A stretch of 64,000 bases of DNA from JAAYCU01 sp964401335 (GTDB taxonomy: Bacteria; Planctomycetota; Phycisphaerae; UBA1845; PWPN01): positions 11,854-75,853 of the forward strand of contig CAYNYK010000007.1 in the NCBI GenBank assembly GCA_964401335.1, in the 5' to 3' direction. Positions 35,039 through 44,417 of this stretch are shown here, piece after piece. A program made the position numbers and the translations under genes. Each line of letters starts with the position of its first letter. The stretch's first letter is position 1. Under the pieces are notes generated by a model that was not told the DNA's origin, made no database searches, and saw only the letters and a list, made by a program, of their open reading frames with translations.

Positions 35039-36481
35039 TTAACCACCCAAGAGGGACAACACGCTCTGTGGGGTGGTGTTGGCCAAGGCCAGAACACTGG
35101 TACCGGCGCTGACCAGAATCTGGTTTCGTGTCAGATTCGACGTTTCCTCGGCAAAATCGGTGTCTCGGATGGCCGACTCGCTGGCCGTCAAATTTTCCAG
35201 AGTAATGGACAACGAATTGATATTGGTCTGAAGCGTGTTCCGCTCGAAGGCCCCCAGTCGCCCGCGAAGGACGGCGACCTGGCGAATGGCTTCGGTGACA
35301 ATGTTCCCCGCCCTTTCGCGATTGGTCATATCACCGATGATCTCATAGTCGCCACCCTGTACAATCTGGCTCAGGAACCCGACGGCCGTATTGCCCAGGC
35401 GGGAGGCGGCCACGGATTGTACGCCGATATTGACCTGCTGATTGGTATTGACATCCGGGCCAAGCTGGAACAGGGCCCCTCCTCCGGTAATCGCGAAACT
35501 GGTCGAATTCAGGCCGAAGTTCTCGACCAAAGTCAAGGTCAAATCGAGGGTCGAGGTGTTGAGGCTCACCTCCAAACCCCGGCCCACGGCGCGGGCCCCG
35601 TTGATGATGGCCACGGCGTCCTGCCCATAATCATTATTGGCCACGGCGCCTGCGGTGTTATAGAGTGGGAAGGAGGAGCCGCCGGCCAATTCGGTCACCT
35701 GCACAAGCTGATCCGAACCGTAATCCGTGCTGCGGAAACAGATTCCGCTGCCAGGAACCGCGCTGTTGATATAGGCCGCCTCAACACCGCAAGATTCACT
35801 GACCGCGTTAACCGCCGTAATGACATCATCGAGGGAAGAGCCGGCCACCAAGGTCACGGTAGTGGTGCCCTTGTTACCCCTCAATTCAATGGAAATATTG
35901 CTGGTGATGGTGCTGGCCCGATATTGCAGCTCGGCTTTCTGGGCGGATTGGGTCACAACCATCTGAACCGGCACGTACGGTCGATTGCCAAACTGCACGC
36001 CATGCACCTGCAGCGTGGAAATGGCGCTCGCTTGCACCCCGCTGGTGAGATAGTCAAGCGAACCGTCCAGCAGTTTTCGACCGGCAAAACTGGTCGTATT
36101 GGCGATACGGGTGATGGACTCGATCGCCGAATCGATTTGTAACTGGTTGGCCATGATTTCATCTTTGGACATGGCCCCGTCGTTGGCCGCCTCGACGATC
36201 AGGCCCTGGATATCGGTGAGCAGTGAAGCCACCTCGTTCAGGGCCCCTTCCGTGGTGGCGATTATATTGATCGCTCGCTCGGAATTGTCGATGGCCTTGG
36301 ATACCCCGGACATCTCCGCGCGGAGATGCTCGGAATTGATCAAACCGGCCGGATCATCCGCCCCGCGGTTGATCCGCAGGCCGCTTGATAACCTTTCCAG
36401 AGAAATAGTCAGTTCACGTTGGGATGCGCGCAGTGTGCGTTGGGCGATGAGCGCCGGCACATTGGTGTTAATTCTAGCCAT
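35039..36481 (-). CDS. fliC: Flagellin (copy 3)
   Basis: The 480-residue flagellin has ends MARINTNVPALIAQRTLRAS, LERLSSGLRINRGADDPAGL and SAIRDTDFAEETSNLTRNQI, LVSAGTSVLALANTTPQ. It has a variable centre with DYGSDQLVQV and DYGQDAVAIINGA. The start at 36481 has GGAGG seven bases upstream. It lies 100 bp downstream of csrA, closest to the fliW-csrA switch. The leader contains a TCCGTC-AAAC-GACGGA hairpin and the ATCAAGGAGG ribosome site, which itself contains the GGA core used by CsrA. Confidence 0.95.
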   Translation of the reverse strand: MARINTNVPALIAQRTLRASQRELTISLERLSSGLRINRGADDPAGLINSEHLRAEMSGVSKAIDNSERAINIIATTEGALNEVASLLTDIQGLIVEAANDGAMSKDEIMANQLQIDSAIESITRIANTTSFAGRKLLDGSLDYLTSGVQASAISTLQVHGVQFGNRPYVPVQMVVTQSAQKAELQYRASTITSNISIELRGNKGTTTVTLVAGSSLDDVITAVNAVSESCGVEAAYINSAVPGSGICFRSTDYGSDQLVQVTELAGGSSFPLYNTAGAVANNDYGQDAVAIINGARAVGRGLEVSLNTSTLDLTLTLVENFGLNSTSFAITGGGALFQLGPDVNTNQQVNIGVQSVAASRLGNTAVGFLSQIVQGGDYEIIGDMTNRERAGNIVTEAIRQVAVLRGRLGAFERNTLQTNINSLSITLENLTASESAIRDTDFAEETSNLTRNQILVSAGTSVLALANTTPQSVLSLLGG

Positions 36482-36539
36482 TTGCAATCCTCCTTGATTG
36501 AGTCTTGGCTACGAATCCGTCGTTTGACGGAATTTACCG

Positions 36540-36570
36540 CCGGACCGTCGGGGGCAAAGCCCCGGTCCGG
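36540..36570 (-). other. Strong bulged hairpin between csrA and flagellin 3
   Basis: CCGGACC...GGGGC, an AAA loop, and GCCCC-GGTCCGG form a 12-bp stem with a four-base bulge just after the csrA stop. No T-run follows on the minus strand, so it may be a processing or stability element that sets a different flagellin level rather than a terminator. Confidence 0.5.
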
Positions 36571-36581
36571 AAGGTCCAAAC

Positions 36582-36833
36582 CTATCCTTTCTTCGGGGCC
36601 ACCGCGGAGTTGTCGGGAACACCCGCAACCTTGGCGATGTCCTCGGGTTTGATACCGGAAGCCTCGCGGTTCTCCCGCTTGATGGCTTCGTACACTTCCT
36701 TACGATGTACGGGGACCTCCGGGGGGGCGTTGATCCCCAGGCGTACCTTGTCACCGCGAATATCCACAACCGTGATCTCAATATCATCACCGATCATGAT
36801 TGTCTGATCGCGCTGTCTGGATAGCACCAACAT
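36582..36833 (-). CDS. csrA: Carbon storage regulator CsrA
   Basis: CsrA is a dimeric RNA-binding protein that blocks ribosomes at GGA sites. The 83-residue product begins with the canonical MLVLSRQRDQTIMIGDDIEI, followed by VRLGINAPPEVPVHRKEVYE with the RNA-binding Arg. It has a tail about 20 residues longer than E. coli CsrA, as in FliW-dependent CsrA proteins where the extension contacts FliW. AGGAG lies eight bases before the ATG. Confidence 0.96.
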   Translation of the reverse strand: MLVLSRQRDQTIMIGDDIEITVVDIRGDKVRLGINAPPEVPVHRKEVYEAIKRENREASGIKPEDIAKVAGVPDNSAVAPKKG

Positions 36834-37067
36834 CCTCGGCTCCTTCCTAGGCCATGCCGATGCTTGAATGAACCCTGCTTGGCCACGACATCCAGGTGTC
36901 GTCCGCTTTACCCAACGACGACGCGCGGGAACGACCGGCAGATCGCCTTCGCGCAGCCCTGACGGCCAAGCAGCCGATAGCGACATTCGAGCCGGCCTGA
37001 AGACCTATGATACAATTCGCGGCCTACCGCGGACAAATAAAAGCGTCTTCAAGCCCTGCTGGAACAT

Positions 37068-37520
37068 CTAGGCTGTCTTGCTCACGACCGAGGCCGAGGG
37101 CCGCAGATCCATGAGCGGATGGCGCGTCGAGAACCTCCGATCCGACAACACAAGTTGTTTGCCCTCGCGCGTCTGCACGTTGATCACCAACGGCCCCTGC
37201 AGGTTGCCGGTCAGGATTTGGTCCACCTTGTTGACGATGGTGAACACCTGGGCCGCCGAAGGATCCTCCAGGCCAATCTGGGCCAACTCGTCGACCTTAA
37301 CCGGGACCACGTAGTCCGGAATGAACAGGCGCGGGTCGCATACCACAAAAGCCAACTCCGGCCGGTCGACCGATTGCAGCCAATAAAAGCCGCTGTCCTC
37401 CGCCGTCTGAATCAGGGCGTACTCCTTTTGATTCGGAAATCCCAAAATCCCTTTGGGAAACCGGATCAGTCGATGCTCGTCGACCTCCAAAGGTCCAAAC
37501 CGCGACGTTTCGATAATCAT
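37068..37520 (-). CDS. fliW: Flagellar assembly factor FliW
   Basis: FliW binds CsrA and flagellin in turn, so secretion of flagellin frees FliW to inhibit CsrA and allow flagellin translation. The 150-residue protein shows FPKGILGFPNQKEYALIQ, FYWLQSVDRPELAFVVCDP and NLQGPLVINVQTREGKQLVL, the usual FliW blocks. AGGAG precedes the ATG at 37520. The gap to csrA is 234 bp, so csrA may have its own promoter. Confidence 0.94.
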   Translation of the reverse strand: MIIETSRFGPLEVDEHRLIRFPKGILGFPNQKEYALIQTAEDSGFYWLQSVDRPELAFVVCDPRLFIPDYVVPVKVDELAQIGLEDPSAAQVFTIVNKVDQILTGNLQGPLVINVQTREGKQLVLSDRRFSTRHPLMDLRPSASVVSKTA

Positions 37521-37815
37521 CGCGACACTCCTGTAATGACCCATCCAAAGGTTGATTAGCCGCTGACGGGCATGTCGTTCGCCCGGTCGACGTCATCCGT
37601 AACGCCGCACCGCCGGGCTTTCCGACCACCTCCGTTTTGCCCGTCAACCACCTGCGTCATCCTCTTCGCGACCCGGCAAACCCCTGCCGGGCAATCATCG
37701 CTTCGCGACCGCCGCCGGGTCGAAAGACGGCGATCGGATACCTCCTTCCCCCTTCGCTGAACTCCTCGCTCCTCCTCGGCCGTTTCGTTCCATCCCGCGG
37801 GCGGGCCCCAAAGAC

Positions 37816-39780
37816 CTACCCGAGAAAGTCCAACAAGGACAAAGACAACATGCTCTGGGCGCTCATCAGGTTCGCCTTCAAGGTCGTCTGGGCCAACTGG
37901 AAACGGGTCACCGCCTCGGTGTAATCCAGGTCCTTCGTTTGACTGAGTAAAGCCTGGGTGGTTATGACCGCGTCCTCGGTGAAATCCAGCCGGTTTTGCA
38001 TGGCTTTTGACCGCCCCCCCACGATGCCCTGCCACTGGTTCGTTGAATCGATAAACTGATTGATCTTCTCGCCGGCCGCGGTGATCGCCTGTTCCACATT
38101 CGTCCCCCCCTGGGTCAGGGCCTCGTAAAGCGAGATCAGGGCGCTGAACACGCTGTCGGGGCGCACCCCGTTGGGGTCGTTGCCGACCAGCTCGGTGTCG
38201 GCCGGGTCGGTCACGGTGACATTCAAGCCAAGATCATCGATGGCGTAAGAATAATTAAGGCGTTCAACCGCCAGAGTGCCCGCCCCGCCGGTGCTGTCCA
38301 CTAACCGTATACCATTTCCGGTGACGGCCAGGGAAGCCGTGACGGCCACACCGGCACCTGTCGCGGCGTTATTAATGGCGTCGAGCACGTCCTGCACCGT
38401 GGTCGCGCCGTCCAGATTCACGTTGAACGACGATCCATCCTTGGCCACGATCCGGAAATCATCCACTCCCGCGGTGAGTGAAACACCGCGCCCCTCATTC
38501 AGCGTGTTCAACCTTGTCTGGCCATAGAACGATCGAATCCCCAGTAACTCGGCGGTGTTTCCCCCGGCCTCGCCCACGTACATGAAAGACCCGGATAATT
38601 GATTGACCAGGTTCAATCCGTCACCCCCGGCGTTGATCTCTGCCTTGACCTGCGCGCCGGCGCCGTTGATCGTGTTGAGAATATCCTGGACCGTCGCAGC
38701 CCCGCTGAGGTCAATCGTCTTGATCGTGGCCCCGTTCTGAATCCGTATCGAACCGAGGGCCGCCCCGGTGCCGCCAAATAGTGAATCAACCGAAGTCATG
38801 AGGGTGACTTTTGGATCCAGATCGGCGCCCACGATGGATGCCCCGCTGCCGCGAATCCCCAGATCGCGCGCCGCCGTACCCTGACCCACATCCATGATGG
38901 ACACGGTGCCGGCCCCGGCGTCGATTTGTAAACCATTGCCCGCGGCGTTTATCGCAGCGTTGAATTGTCCGCCCGGCCCGACGGTAAGCCCGGCCGTCTC
39001 CGCCGCGGCATTCAGCTTATCCATGACGTTGCCGATCGTGTCGGCCGTGGTCAGATCCACCTGAAAACTGGCGGCCGGACTGCTCATCGTAATCAGAATG
39101 GACCCCGTTCCGACGGATACACCGGTCACTCCGTTCAGGTCCGTCAAACGGGTGTCCCGCGTCAGAATGGGATTCAGATCCACCGCGCCCTCGACCACGC
39201 CGGTTAATGAACCGAAAAGTTCCGCGCCGTTAAGATTGATATTCGCGCTCTGTCCGAAATCGATCTGGGCGGTCAGGGAACGGGTGTCTCCGCGATAGAT
39301 CACTCCGCCATACTCCTGGACAAAGGGGGGCTGGGTGGTCTGCTGACCACCAAAGAGGTAGCGCCCCGCGTACATGCGGTTCCCGATAGTAACCAGTTGA
39401 TCGATGATGCCGGATACGAGCTGGGCCATGGACTCGCGCTGAGACTGATCGGCGGTGGAGTTCACCATCTCCGAGGCGATCTCGTGGGCCTGGATCAGCA
39501 GATCGTTGATCTCGCCGATCGTGGAGTCGGTCATGCTTAGAAACGTATTGGCGTTGCGAATGTTTTCGAGGATCTGTTGTTGCTGCTCGAGAGTCTGGCT
39601 GAGTTTCATGGCCCGGGCGGCCAACACGGGATCCTCGCTGGGGGCGTTGAGTCGGTTTCCGGTAGCCATCCGGTTTTGCTCAAGGAACAACTGCAACGTG
39701 TTCCGCCGCAGGGTATCCAGCAGCGAAATCGACTGCATGTTCGTGCTGACGCGAACAATATTGATGGGTGTCACTGCCAT
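37816..39780 (-). CDS. flgL: Flagellar hook-associated protein 3 (FlgL), enlarged
   Basis: FlgL joins the hook to the filament. The flagellin-like ends are present (VSTNMQSISLLDTLRRNTLQ, then LEQNRMATGNRLNAPSEDPV; C-terminal TRFQLAQTTLKANLMSAQSM). At 654 residues it is about twice the length of enterobacterial FlgL. The extra centre contains at least three Flagellin_IN-like units (TIGNVMDKLNAAAE, TVQDILNTINGAG, TVQDVLDAINNAAT), suggesting surface-exposed domains at the junction. Weak ribosome site; it lies 66 bp after flgK. Confidence 0.93.
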   Translation of the reverse strand: MAVTPINIVRVSTNMQSISLLDTLRRNTLQLFLEQNRMATGNRLNAPSEDPVLAARAMKLSQTLEQQQQILENIRNANTFLSMTDSTIGEINDLLIQAHEIASEMVNSTADQSQRESMAQLVSGIIDQLVTIGNRMYAGRYLFGGQQTTQPPFVQEYGGVIYRGDTRSLTAQIDFGQSANINLNGAELFGSLTGVVEGAVDLNPILTRDTRLTDLNGVTGVSVGTGSILITMSSPAASFQVDLTTADTIGNVMDKLNAAAETAGLTVGPGGQFNAAINAAGNGLQIDAGAGTVSIMDVGQGTAARDLGIRGSGASIVGADLDPKVTLMTSVDSLFGGTGAALGSIRIQNGATIKTIDLSGAATVQDILNTINGAGAQVKAEINAGGDGLNLVNQLSGSFMYVGEAGGNTAELLGIRSFYGQTRLNTLNEGRGVSLTAGVDDFRIVAKDGSSFNVNLDGATTVQDVLDAINNAATGAGVAVTASLAVTGNGIRLVDSTGGAGTLAVERLNYSYAIDDLGLNVTVTDPADTELVGNDPNGVRPDSVFSALISLYEALTQGGTNVEQAITAAGEKINQFIDSTNQWQGIVGGRSKAMQNRLDFTEDAVITTQALLSQTKDLDYTEAVTRFQLAQTTLKANLMSAQSMLSLSLLDFLG

Positions 39781-39846
39781 AAAATCAGCTCAGCTATCAA
39801 GCGGCCGGCGGTCATCGCGGCCTGGTCCGGCCCCATCCCGATTCCC

Positions 39847-41559
39847 CTATCCCAATAATCCCAAAAGCTCCTCAAGAAGTTCGTTCACCGTCGTGGCATA
39901 CCGGGCCGCGCCTTGAAACGAACGCTGCAACCGCATCAATGAAATCGTTTCTTCGTCCAGATTGACCCCGCTGACGGATTCGCGCTGCGAGGTCAATCCC
40001 ATGGTGATGGCGTCGGCGGCATCGACGGCGGCCATCGCCGCCGAACCTTTCACCGCGATCCGCGTCGCGATCGTGTTGTAGAAGTCGTTCAGGCTCTGCC
40101 CGCCGAGTCCGGAAAGCGAGTCTGTACCCAGGTTAGCCATCGCCGCCGCATTGGAGCCGTCCCCCGGTCCGCCGCCTTGTCCGGCGGCCAGCAATCGGGC
40201 CCCGCCCGTCGCCGTTAATATGGAATTAACGCCGATATCCGAACCGTCCCGCCCGCTAAAGAATGTATTGATTCCCAATGCGGCCAGAACATTCGACGTG
40301 TCCTCCGCGAAATACACCTCAAAACCGTTGTCCGCGGTGATTCTCAACCGATTATCCGAAGTCGCGAGAGCCGTCACGTTCCCCACCGCGTTGAGCTTGG
40401 CGGCCAGGGATTCCAATGACTCGTCCGTCCCGATACCGTCCAGATCCACCGTGATGGTGGTCACCACGCTCATGCCGGTGGATGTATCCAGGACCTTGAT
40501 AAGGAACGATCCATTGTTCGGAACCAGATCGAGGCCCGCATCCGCGCTGTTCAAAGCGGCGACCGAGTTGAGCACGTCAAACGTGCCCAGGACCTCGCTA
40601 TACCCCTTCAACCCGCTGCCGCCGGCATGAACCTTATTGACTTCACTGATTAACGCCTGGGCCAGACTGTTCAAGTCGTCGACAAAACCCGATACATGCT
40701 CATCCCGGGCCGTAATCAGCCCGGCGATTTGCCCGCCGGTCAGGCTCACCATTCCGTGGTTGTCGGCGAAACGAACGACCGCTTTCGGATCCTGTTCAAC
40801 CGTCTCCAGCGTGGTGGTCAATCCGCGATTCAGACCGCCCTGAACCAGAGGCTCGTTACCGATGTAAACATTGACGCCGCCGTCGGGTTGTTCGCGAACC
40901 TGAATCTGCACCAAGGTGGATAATTCACGGAGCAAAGCGTCGCGCTGGTCGCGGAGGGCGTTGGCCCCGCCGACACTGGAATTCTCCAGGGCCGTAATTT
41001 GGACATTCAAAGCGGCGATGTCATCGGCCAAGGTGTTGGCCCGATGCGTGGAATCCTCGATCTGGGTATTCAATTCGTCGCGCAGTCCGAGCGCGTCCTG
41101 TCGTTGACGCTGGATTTCGTTCGCCAGCGTCTCGCCGGCTACCAGGACCATCTGCCGGGTGCTTTCCTCCTCAGGCGAGTTTTGCAGGTTGCTCCAGGCG
41201 TTGAAGAAATTCTGCAGCAGAGTGGACAAATCCGAATCGGACAGTTCGTTCAGAATGGATTCGATGCGCCCCAGGGTCTGCTGCTCGGCCAGCACCGCGG
41301 CCTGATCTCCCAACGCCATGCGTAAACGGTTCTCCAGGGTTTCGTCCACATTGCGACGCAAGCCGGTCAAAGCCACCCCCCCACCGGGCGCATATCCCTC
41401 CGGCAGCGTAATCCCGGTGATCGGCGTGAGCACCGCCGTCTGGCGTACGTACGAATCGCTGCCGGCATTCGAGATGTTATTGCCCACCACCTGCAACGCG
41501 CTTTGGTAGGCAAGCAACGCGCTACGGCCGATTTGTAAAGCACCCGTAACCAGACTCAT
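39847..41559 (-). CDS. flgK: Flagellar hook-associated protein 1 (FlgK)
   Basis: The 570-residue protein has the rod/hook N-terminus (QIGRSALLAYQSALQVVGNN, then ISNAGSDSYVRQT) and the C-terminal ESVSGVNLDEETISLMRLQRSF followed by QGAARYATTVNELLEELLGL, both diagnostic of FlgK. It starts two bases after the flgN-like stop and is followed by flgL, the normal order of the two junction proteins. Confidence 0.95.
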   Translation of the reverse strand: MSLVTGALQIGRSALLAYQSALQVVGNNISNAGSDSYVRQTAVLTPITGITLPEGYAPGGGVALTGLRRNVDETLENRLRMALGDQAAVLAEQQTLGRIESILNELSDSDLSTLLQNFFNAWSNLQNSPEEESTRQMVLVAGETLANEIQRQRQDALGLRDELNTQIEDSTHRANTLADDIAALNVQITALENSSVGGANALRDQRDALLRELSTLVQIQVREQPDGGVNVYIGNEPLVQGGLNRGLTTTLETVEQDPKAVVRFADNHGMVSLTGGQIAGLITARDEHVSGFVDDLNSLAQALISEVNKVHAGGSGLKGYSEVLGTFDVLNSVAALNSADAGLDLVPNNGSFLIKVLDTSTGMSVVTTITVDLDGIGTDESLESLAAKLNAVGNVTALATSDNRLRITADNGFEVYFAEDTSNVLAALGINTFFSGRDGSDIGVNSILTATGGARLLAAGQGGGPGDGSNAAAMANLGTDSLSGLGGQSLNDFYNTIATRIAVKGSAAMAAVDAADAITMGLTSQRESVSGVNLDEETISLMRLQRSFQGAARYATTVNELLEELLGLLG

Positions 41560-41561
41560 GA

Positions 41562-42104
41562 TTAACCCACCGCCTCAAAAACACACGAGGATGTCGTCCC
41601 TTCCCGCCGACCATTACGCATATAGCCCTCGCCGGATGGCACACCGGTGGTCATCACCGCCAGCACGTGACCGAGATGCTCAAGCATGACCTGGGTTACC
41701 AGGGTCATGGTGACCCGCATCCTTTCGATCTCCTTGATCGTGTTGCGCAGACCGACCGCCGCGGTCAGGAGTTGGCTGCGGTACGGCTCGGGCAATTCCG
41801 CGGCCAATTCGTCTAGCTTGATCCTCGCCCGGCGCTCCTCCGACCAGCCAAGTTGCACGGCGATATGCCGACAGAGATGGCGACGCAGACCCTCGCGCTC
41901 GGCGAGTCGTTCCACCAACAGTTTTTCGCGAGCAGTGATCGACTGGATTTTGGCACTGTCCGCCTGGCGAGCGCCGGCCAGCTTGTTCCGCAAATGCATG
42001 GCCAACTCGCCATGCAGGTCCAACAAATCTCCCATCAGCCGGACCAGGTCGCGGGCCAACTTATCCATGTCCGGTTGCCGCATGTCCACTTTACTCTCCA
42101 TCAT
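41562..42104 (-). CDS. flgN: FlgN-like flagellar export chaperone
   Basis: The 180-residue helical protein has long amphipathic stretches (LARDLVRLMGDLLDLHGELA, then KIQSITAREKLLVERLAERE and LLTAAVGLRNTIKEIERMRV) as in FlgN, the chaperone for FlgK and FlgL. Its place directly before flgK supports this. Two adjacent ATGs (42104, 42101) follow a G-rich ribosome site; the first overlaps the preceding gene by 14 bp. Confidence 0.75.
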   Translation of the reverse strand: MMESKVDMRQPDMDKLARDLVRLMGDLLDLHGELAMHLRNKLAGARQADSAKIQSITAREKLLVERLAEREGLRRHLCRHIAVQLGWSEERRARIKLDELAAELPEPYRSQLLTAAVGLRNTIKEIERMRVTMTLVTQVMLEHLGHVLAVMTTGVPSGEGYMRNGRREGTTSSCVFEAVG

Positions 42105-42402
42105 TACCCCCCCTGAGATACCGCGTGTAATAGTCCGTTATCCGGTCCGCCAACCCGCCGCGCAAACCCTTGCCCGCCCGTCGGGAAAGCTCCATATTCA
42201 ACTGGCCGCGAAACAATTCCTCGCCGCGGCCGCCGTGGGCAAAATCCGCCTTGAACGGATTGTTCTGAGCGACCTTGAGCATCTGACCGAAGAATGTGAC
42301 CCCCACCATCTCGCCAACCACGGCGCGTAGCTGATAAACCTGCTTTTGCCGGGCCGCCTGCGCCGCCGTCGGCGGGGTCGTGTCCTGGATGGAGATGTTC
42401 AT
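42091..42402 (-). CDS. flgJ: Rod-binding protein (FlgJ N-terminal domain type)
   Basis: The 103-residue protein matches the FlgJ rod-capping domain: LRAVVGEMVGVTFFGQMLKV, GGRGEELFRGQLNMELSRRA and GLADRITDYYTRYL. It lacks the muramidase domain of enterobacterial FlgJ, so a separate enzyme must open peptidoglycan. A GTG at 42411 is an alternative start. It sits between flgI and flgN. Confidence 0.85.
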   Translation of the reverse strand: MNISIQDTTPPTAAQAARQKQVYQLRAVVGEMVGVTFFGQMLKVAQNNPFKADFAHGGRGEELFRGQLNMELSRRAGKGLRGGLADRITDYYTRYLRGGNDGE

Positions 42403-42456
42403 TTCGTTCACGGTCTCGACTCCATGTCCGATACGCGGGCAACGATTCCCTCGCTT

Positions 42457-43629
42457 CTACTGCTCCACCACGAGATTCGCATGAAGTTTGCCCATTTCAT
42501 GCAAACGCTCGATGATGGTGATCTTCTCCGTCGCCGGCACCTTCAATTGACTCAGGGCCTCCAGAAGGTTCTGTAATTTCATGCCCCCCTTTCCCGCCGG
42601 ATCCAGGGCCGCCCAGTCGCGCACCTCAACCCGCGGGGCCTCCTCCGTCGCCGGCGGTGTGGGTACTACCGTCGTGATGGTCAAGCCCTTGTGCGTAATC
42701 ACCGTCGGGGAAATTTCCACGTCACCGCTGATAATAATGGTCCCGCTCTTGCGATGGATGCTGACCCGGGCCTCGGTATAAGGCATCTGCACCGGCAACG
42801 CCTCCAGCCGGGCCACGAACTGCGCGGGATTGGCCCGTTCGGCCGCGGGTACGCGAACCATCACCGTGCGGGGATCGAAGGCCCGGGCGATCTGCGCACT
42901 GATACTGCCGGCCGCGGTTTCCAACAGGGTCTCGTTTTCATTGATGGCCTGGGCGATCATGTAGGCCACACGAAATTCCGCATGACCGGGGTTAATCACA
43001 AAAGTGATGTAAGGCTCGTCGGGCTGAATCCAGTTGGTCAGGAAAGGATCCGTTCCGGTCTGTCCGTCCAACAGCTCACGGCCTTTCACGATGTAGCTGT
43101 GAATCCAGTTACGCTCGAGGGTGGCCCCCGCGACGATTCGTCCCTGAGTAGGCGTATCCTCGCTTTCGAGCGTAATGGGGCCGGCCCCGAAAGCCCAGAT
43201 GCGATCGTCGTCGGGATTCGGTCCAATCAAGGGAGTGGGTAACAAGCGGCCGCCCTTGAGACTCTTGGCCGCACCGGTGCTGCTGACCGTCAGATCGACC
43301 GATTCTCCCTCACGTACCCCGTTCCGCGACAATACCGCCTCGACGTAGACGATGGCCACGTTCTTGGCGTTTTTCAGCTCATCCTGAACCAAGACGGGGT
43401 TGGCGAAGTATTCATGCACTCTGGCTAGGGCGCGCACCGTCGGGGCATGTTTGCCGCCGTCGCCTGTACCGTTCAAGCCCACTACCAGCCCCCAGCCTTC
43501 CAGACGGTTGATCCGGGCGCCCTGCAAATGGGTGATGTCGCTGATTTTAACCTCCGCCCACGCCGTCCCCGACGCCAGCAAAGCCGCCAGCAGCGCCTTC
43601 CACCAGGTTGTCCGTAACCATTCGTACAT
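42457..43629 (-). CDS. flgI: Flagellar P-ring protein FlgI
   Basis: The 390-residue precursor has a signal peptide (WKALLAALLASGTAWA) and FlgI blocks: KISDITHLQGARINRLEGWG, LVVGLNGTGDGGKHAPTVRA, VYVEAVLSRNGVREGESVDL and a C-terminal LLEALSQLKVPATEKITII. FlgI forms the ring in the peptidoglycan layer, so this cell has periplasmic peptidoglycan (see murD). GAGGAAAG precedes the ATG; the frame extends 36 bp further. Confidence 0.95.
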   Translation of the reverse strand: MYEWLRTTWWKALLAALLASGTAWAEVKISDITHLQGARINRLEGWGLVVGLNGTGDGGKHAPTVRALARVHEYFANPVLVQDELKNAKNVAIVYVEAVLSRNGVREGESVDLTVSSTGAAKSLKGGRLLPTPLIGPNPDDDRIWAFGAGPITLESEDTPTQGRIVAGATLERNWIHSYIVKGRELLDGQTGTDPFLTNWIQPDEPYITFVINPGHAEFRVAYMIAQAINENETLLETAAGSISAQIARAFDPRTVMVRVPAAERANPAQFVARLEALPVQMPYTEARVSIHRKSGTIIISGDVEISPTVITHKGLTITTVVPTPPATEEAPRVEVRDWAALDPAGKGGMKLQNLLEALSQLKVPATEKITIIERLHEMGKLHANLVVEQ

Positions 43630-43661
43630 ATTGCTTTCCTCGTTGCATCCCGCCCTAACCG

Positions 43662-44417
43662 TCACAGCGGTTTAATGAAATCCAATATGCGGGGGATCCA
43701 GCCCCGCGTTGTCGCATCCCGCACCGCACCCTTGTTCTGCACGTCAAGCACCATCTGAGCGATCTGCGTGCTCAGTATCGTATTGTCCGGCGTGACATCC
43801 TCGCTTCGGCATACTCCCGTCAGCGTTACATTGGCGACTTCCTCGTCATGTATGCGGGTGTGCGTGGCCTCCAGGACCAGGTTGCCGTTCGGCTTGACGT
43901 CGATAATCGTGGCCGTGATCCGCGTGGAGAATTTGTCCGAGTAATCGCTCGATCCATCAGTTTCATACTTATGCTTCAGGTCGAACTTCGAGCCTGGATC
44001 ACCGTTGGAAAGCCGGTCCTCGCCCAGCTTGCAGCCAGGATAAAACCGGAACCAGCGACTAAGCAGTTCATCCCATTTCCATTTCTTTTCCGCCTCATAC
44101 TCGGCTTCGGCCTCGTATTTCTTTTGCTCGCGCACAATAATGGTGATCAGCATATTCGGCTTGAATTGTCGCGGTTGAGGCGGGGCCAGAGCGATCTTGC
44201 TCATGCGCTCGATGGCCCGCGTGCCCGGACGGCTGAGCAGCTTCGGCTGGGCCGCGGAAAACTCGGGAGAGCCGGGGTTCGCCGCCTGCTCCGGCGAATC
44301 GGCGTTACCCGCTGAGGGATGGGCCGCGCTCAGACGGAGCATGGACGAACTCTGGGCAAACAAGGACCAGGGCAGCAGCACCACAAGCCACGGAATCAAG
44401 CGCTTCGCAAACCTCAT
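43662..44417 (-). CDS. flgH: Flagellar L-ring protein FlgH without lipobox
   Basis: The 251-residue precursor has a signal peptide (LIPWLVVLLPWSLFAQ) but no cysteine near the cleavage site, whereas classical FlgH is a lipoprotein. The FlgH core is clear: MLITIIVREQKKYEAEAEYE, FSTRITATIIDVKPNGNLVL, VTLTGVCRSEDVTPDNTILS and STQIAQMVLDVQNKGAV. AGGAGG lies seven bases before the ATG, which overlaps the flgA stop by four bases. An L ring implies an outer membrane. Confidence 0.9.
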   Translation of the reverse strand: MRFAKRLIPWLVVLLPWSLFAQSSSMLRLSAAHPSAGNADSPEQAANPGSPEFSAAQPKLLSRPGTRAIERMSKIALAPPQPRQFKPNMLITIIVREQKKYEAEAEYEAEKKWKWDELLSRWFRFYPGCKLGEDRLSNGDPGSKFDLKHKYETDGSSDYSDKFSTRITATIIDVKPNGNLVLEATHTRIHDEEVANVTLTGVCRSEDVTPDNTILSTQIAQMVLDVQNKGAVRDATTRGWIPRILDFIKPL

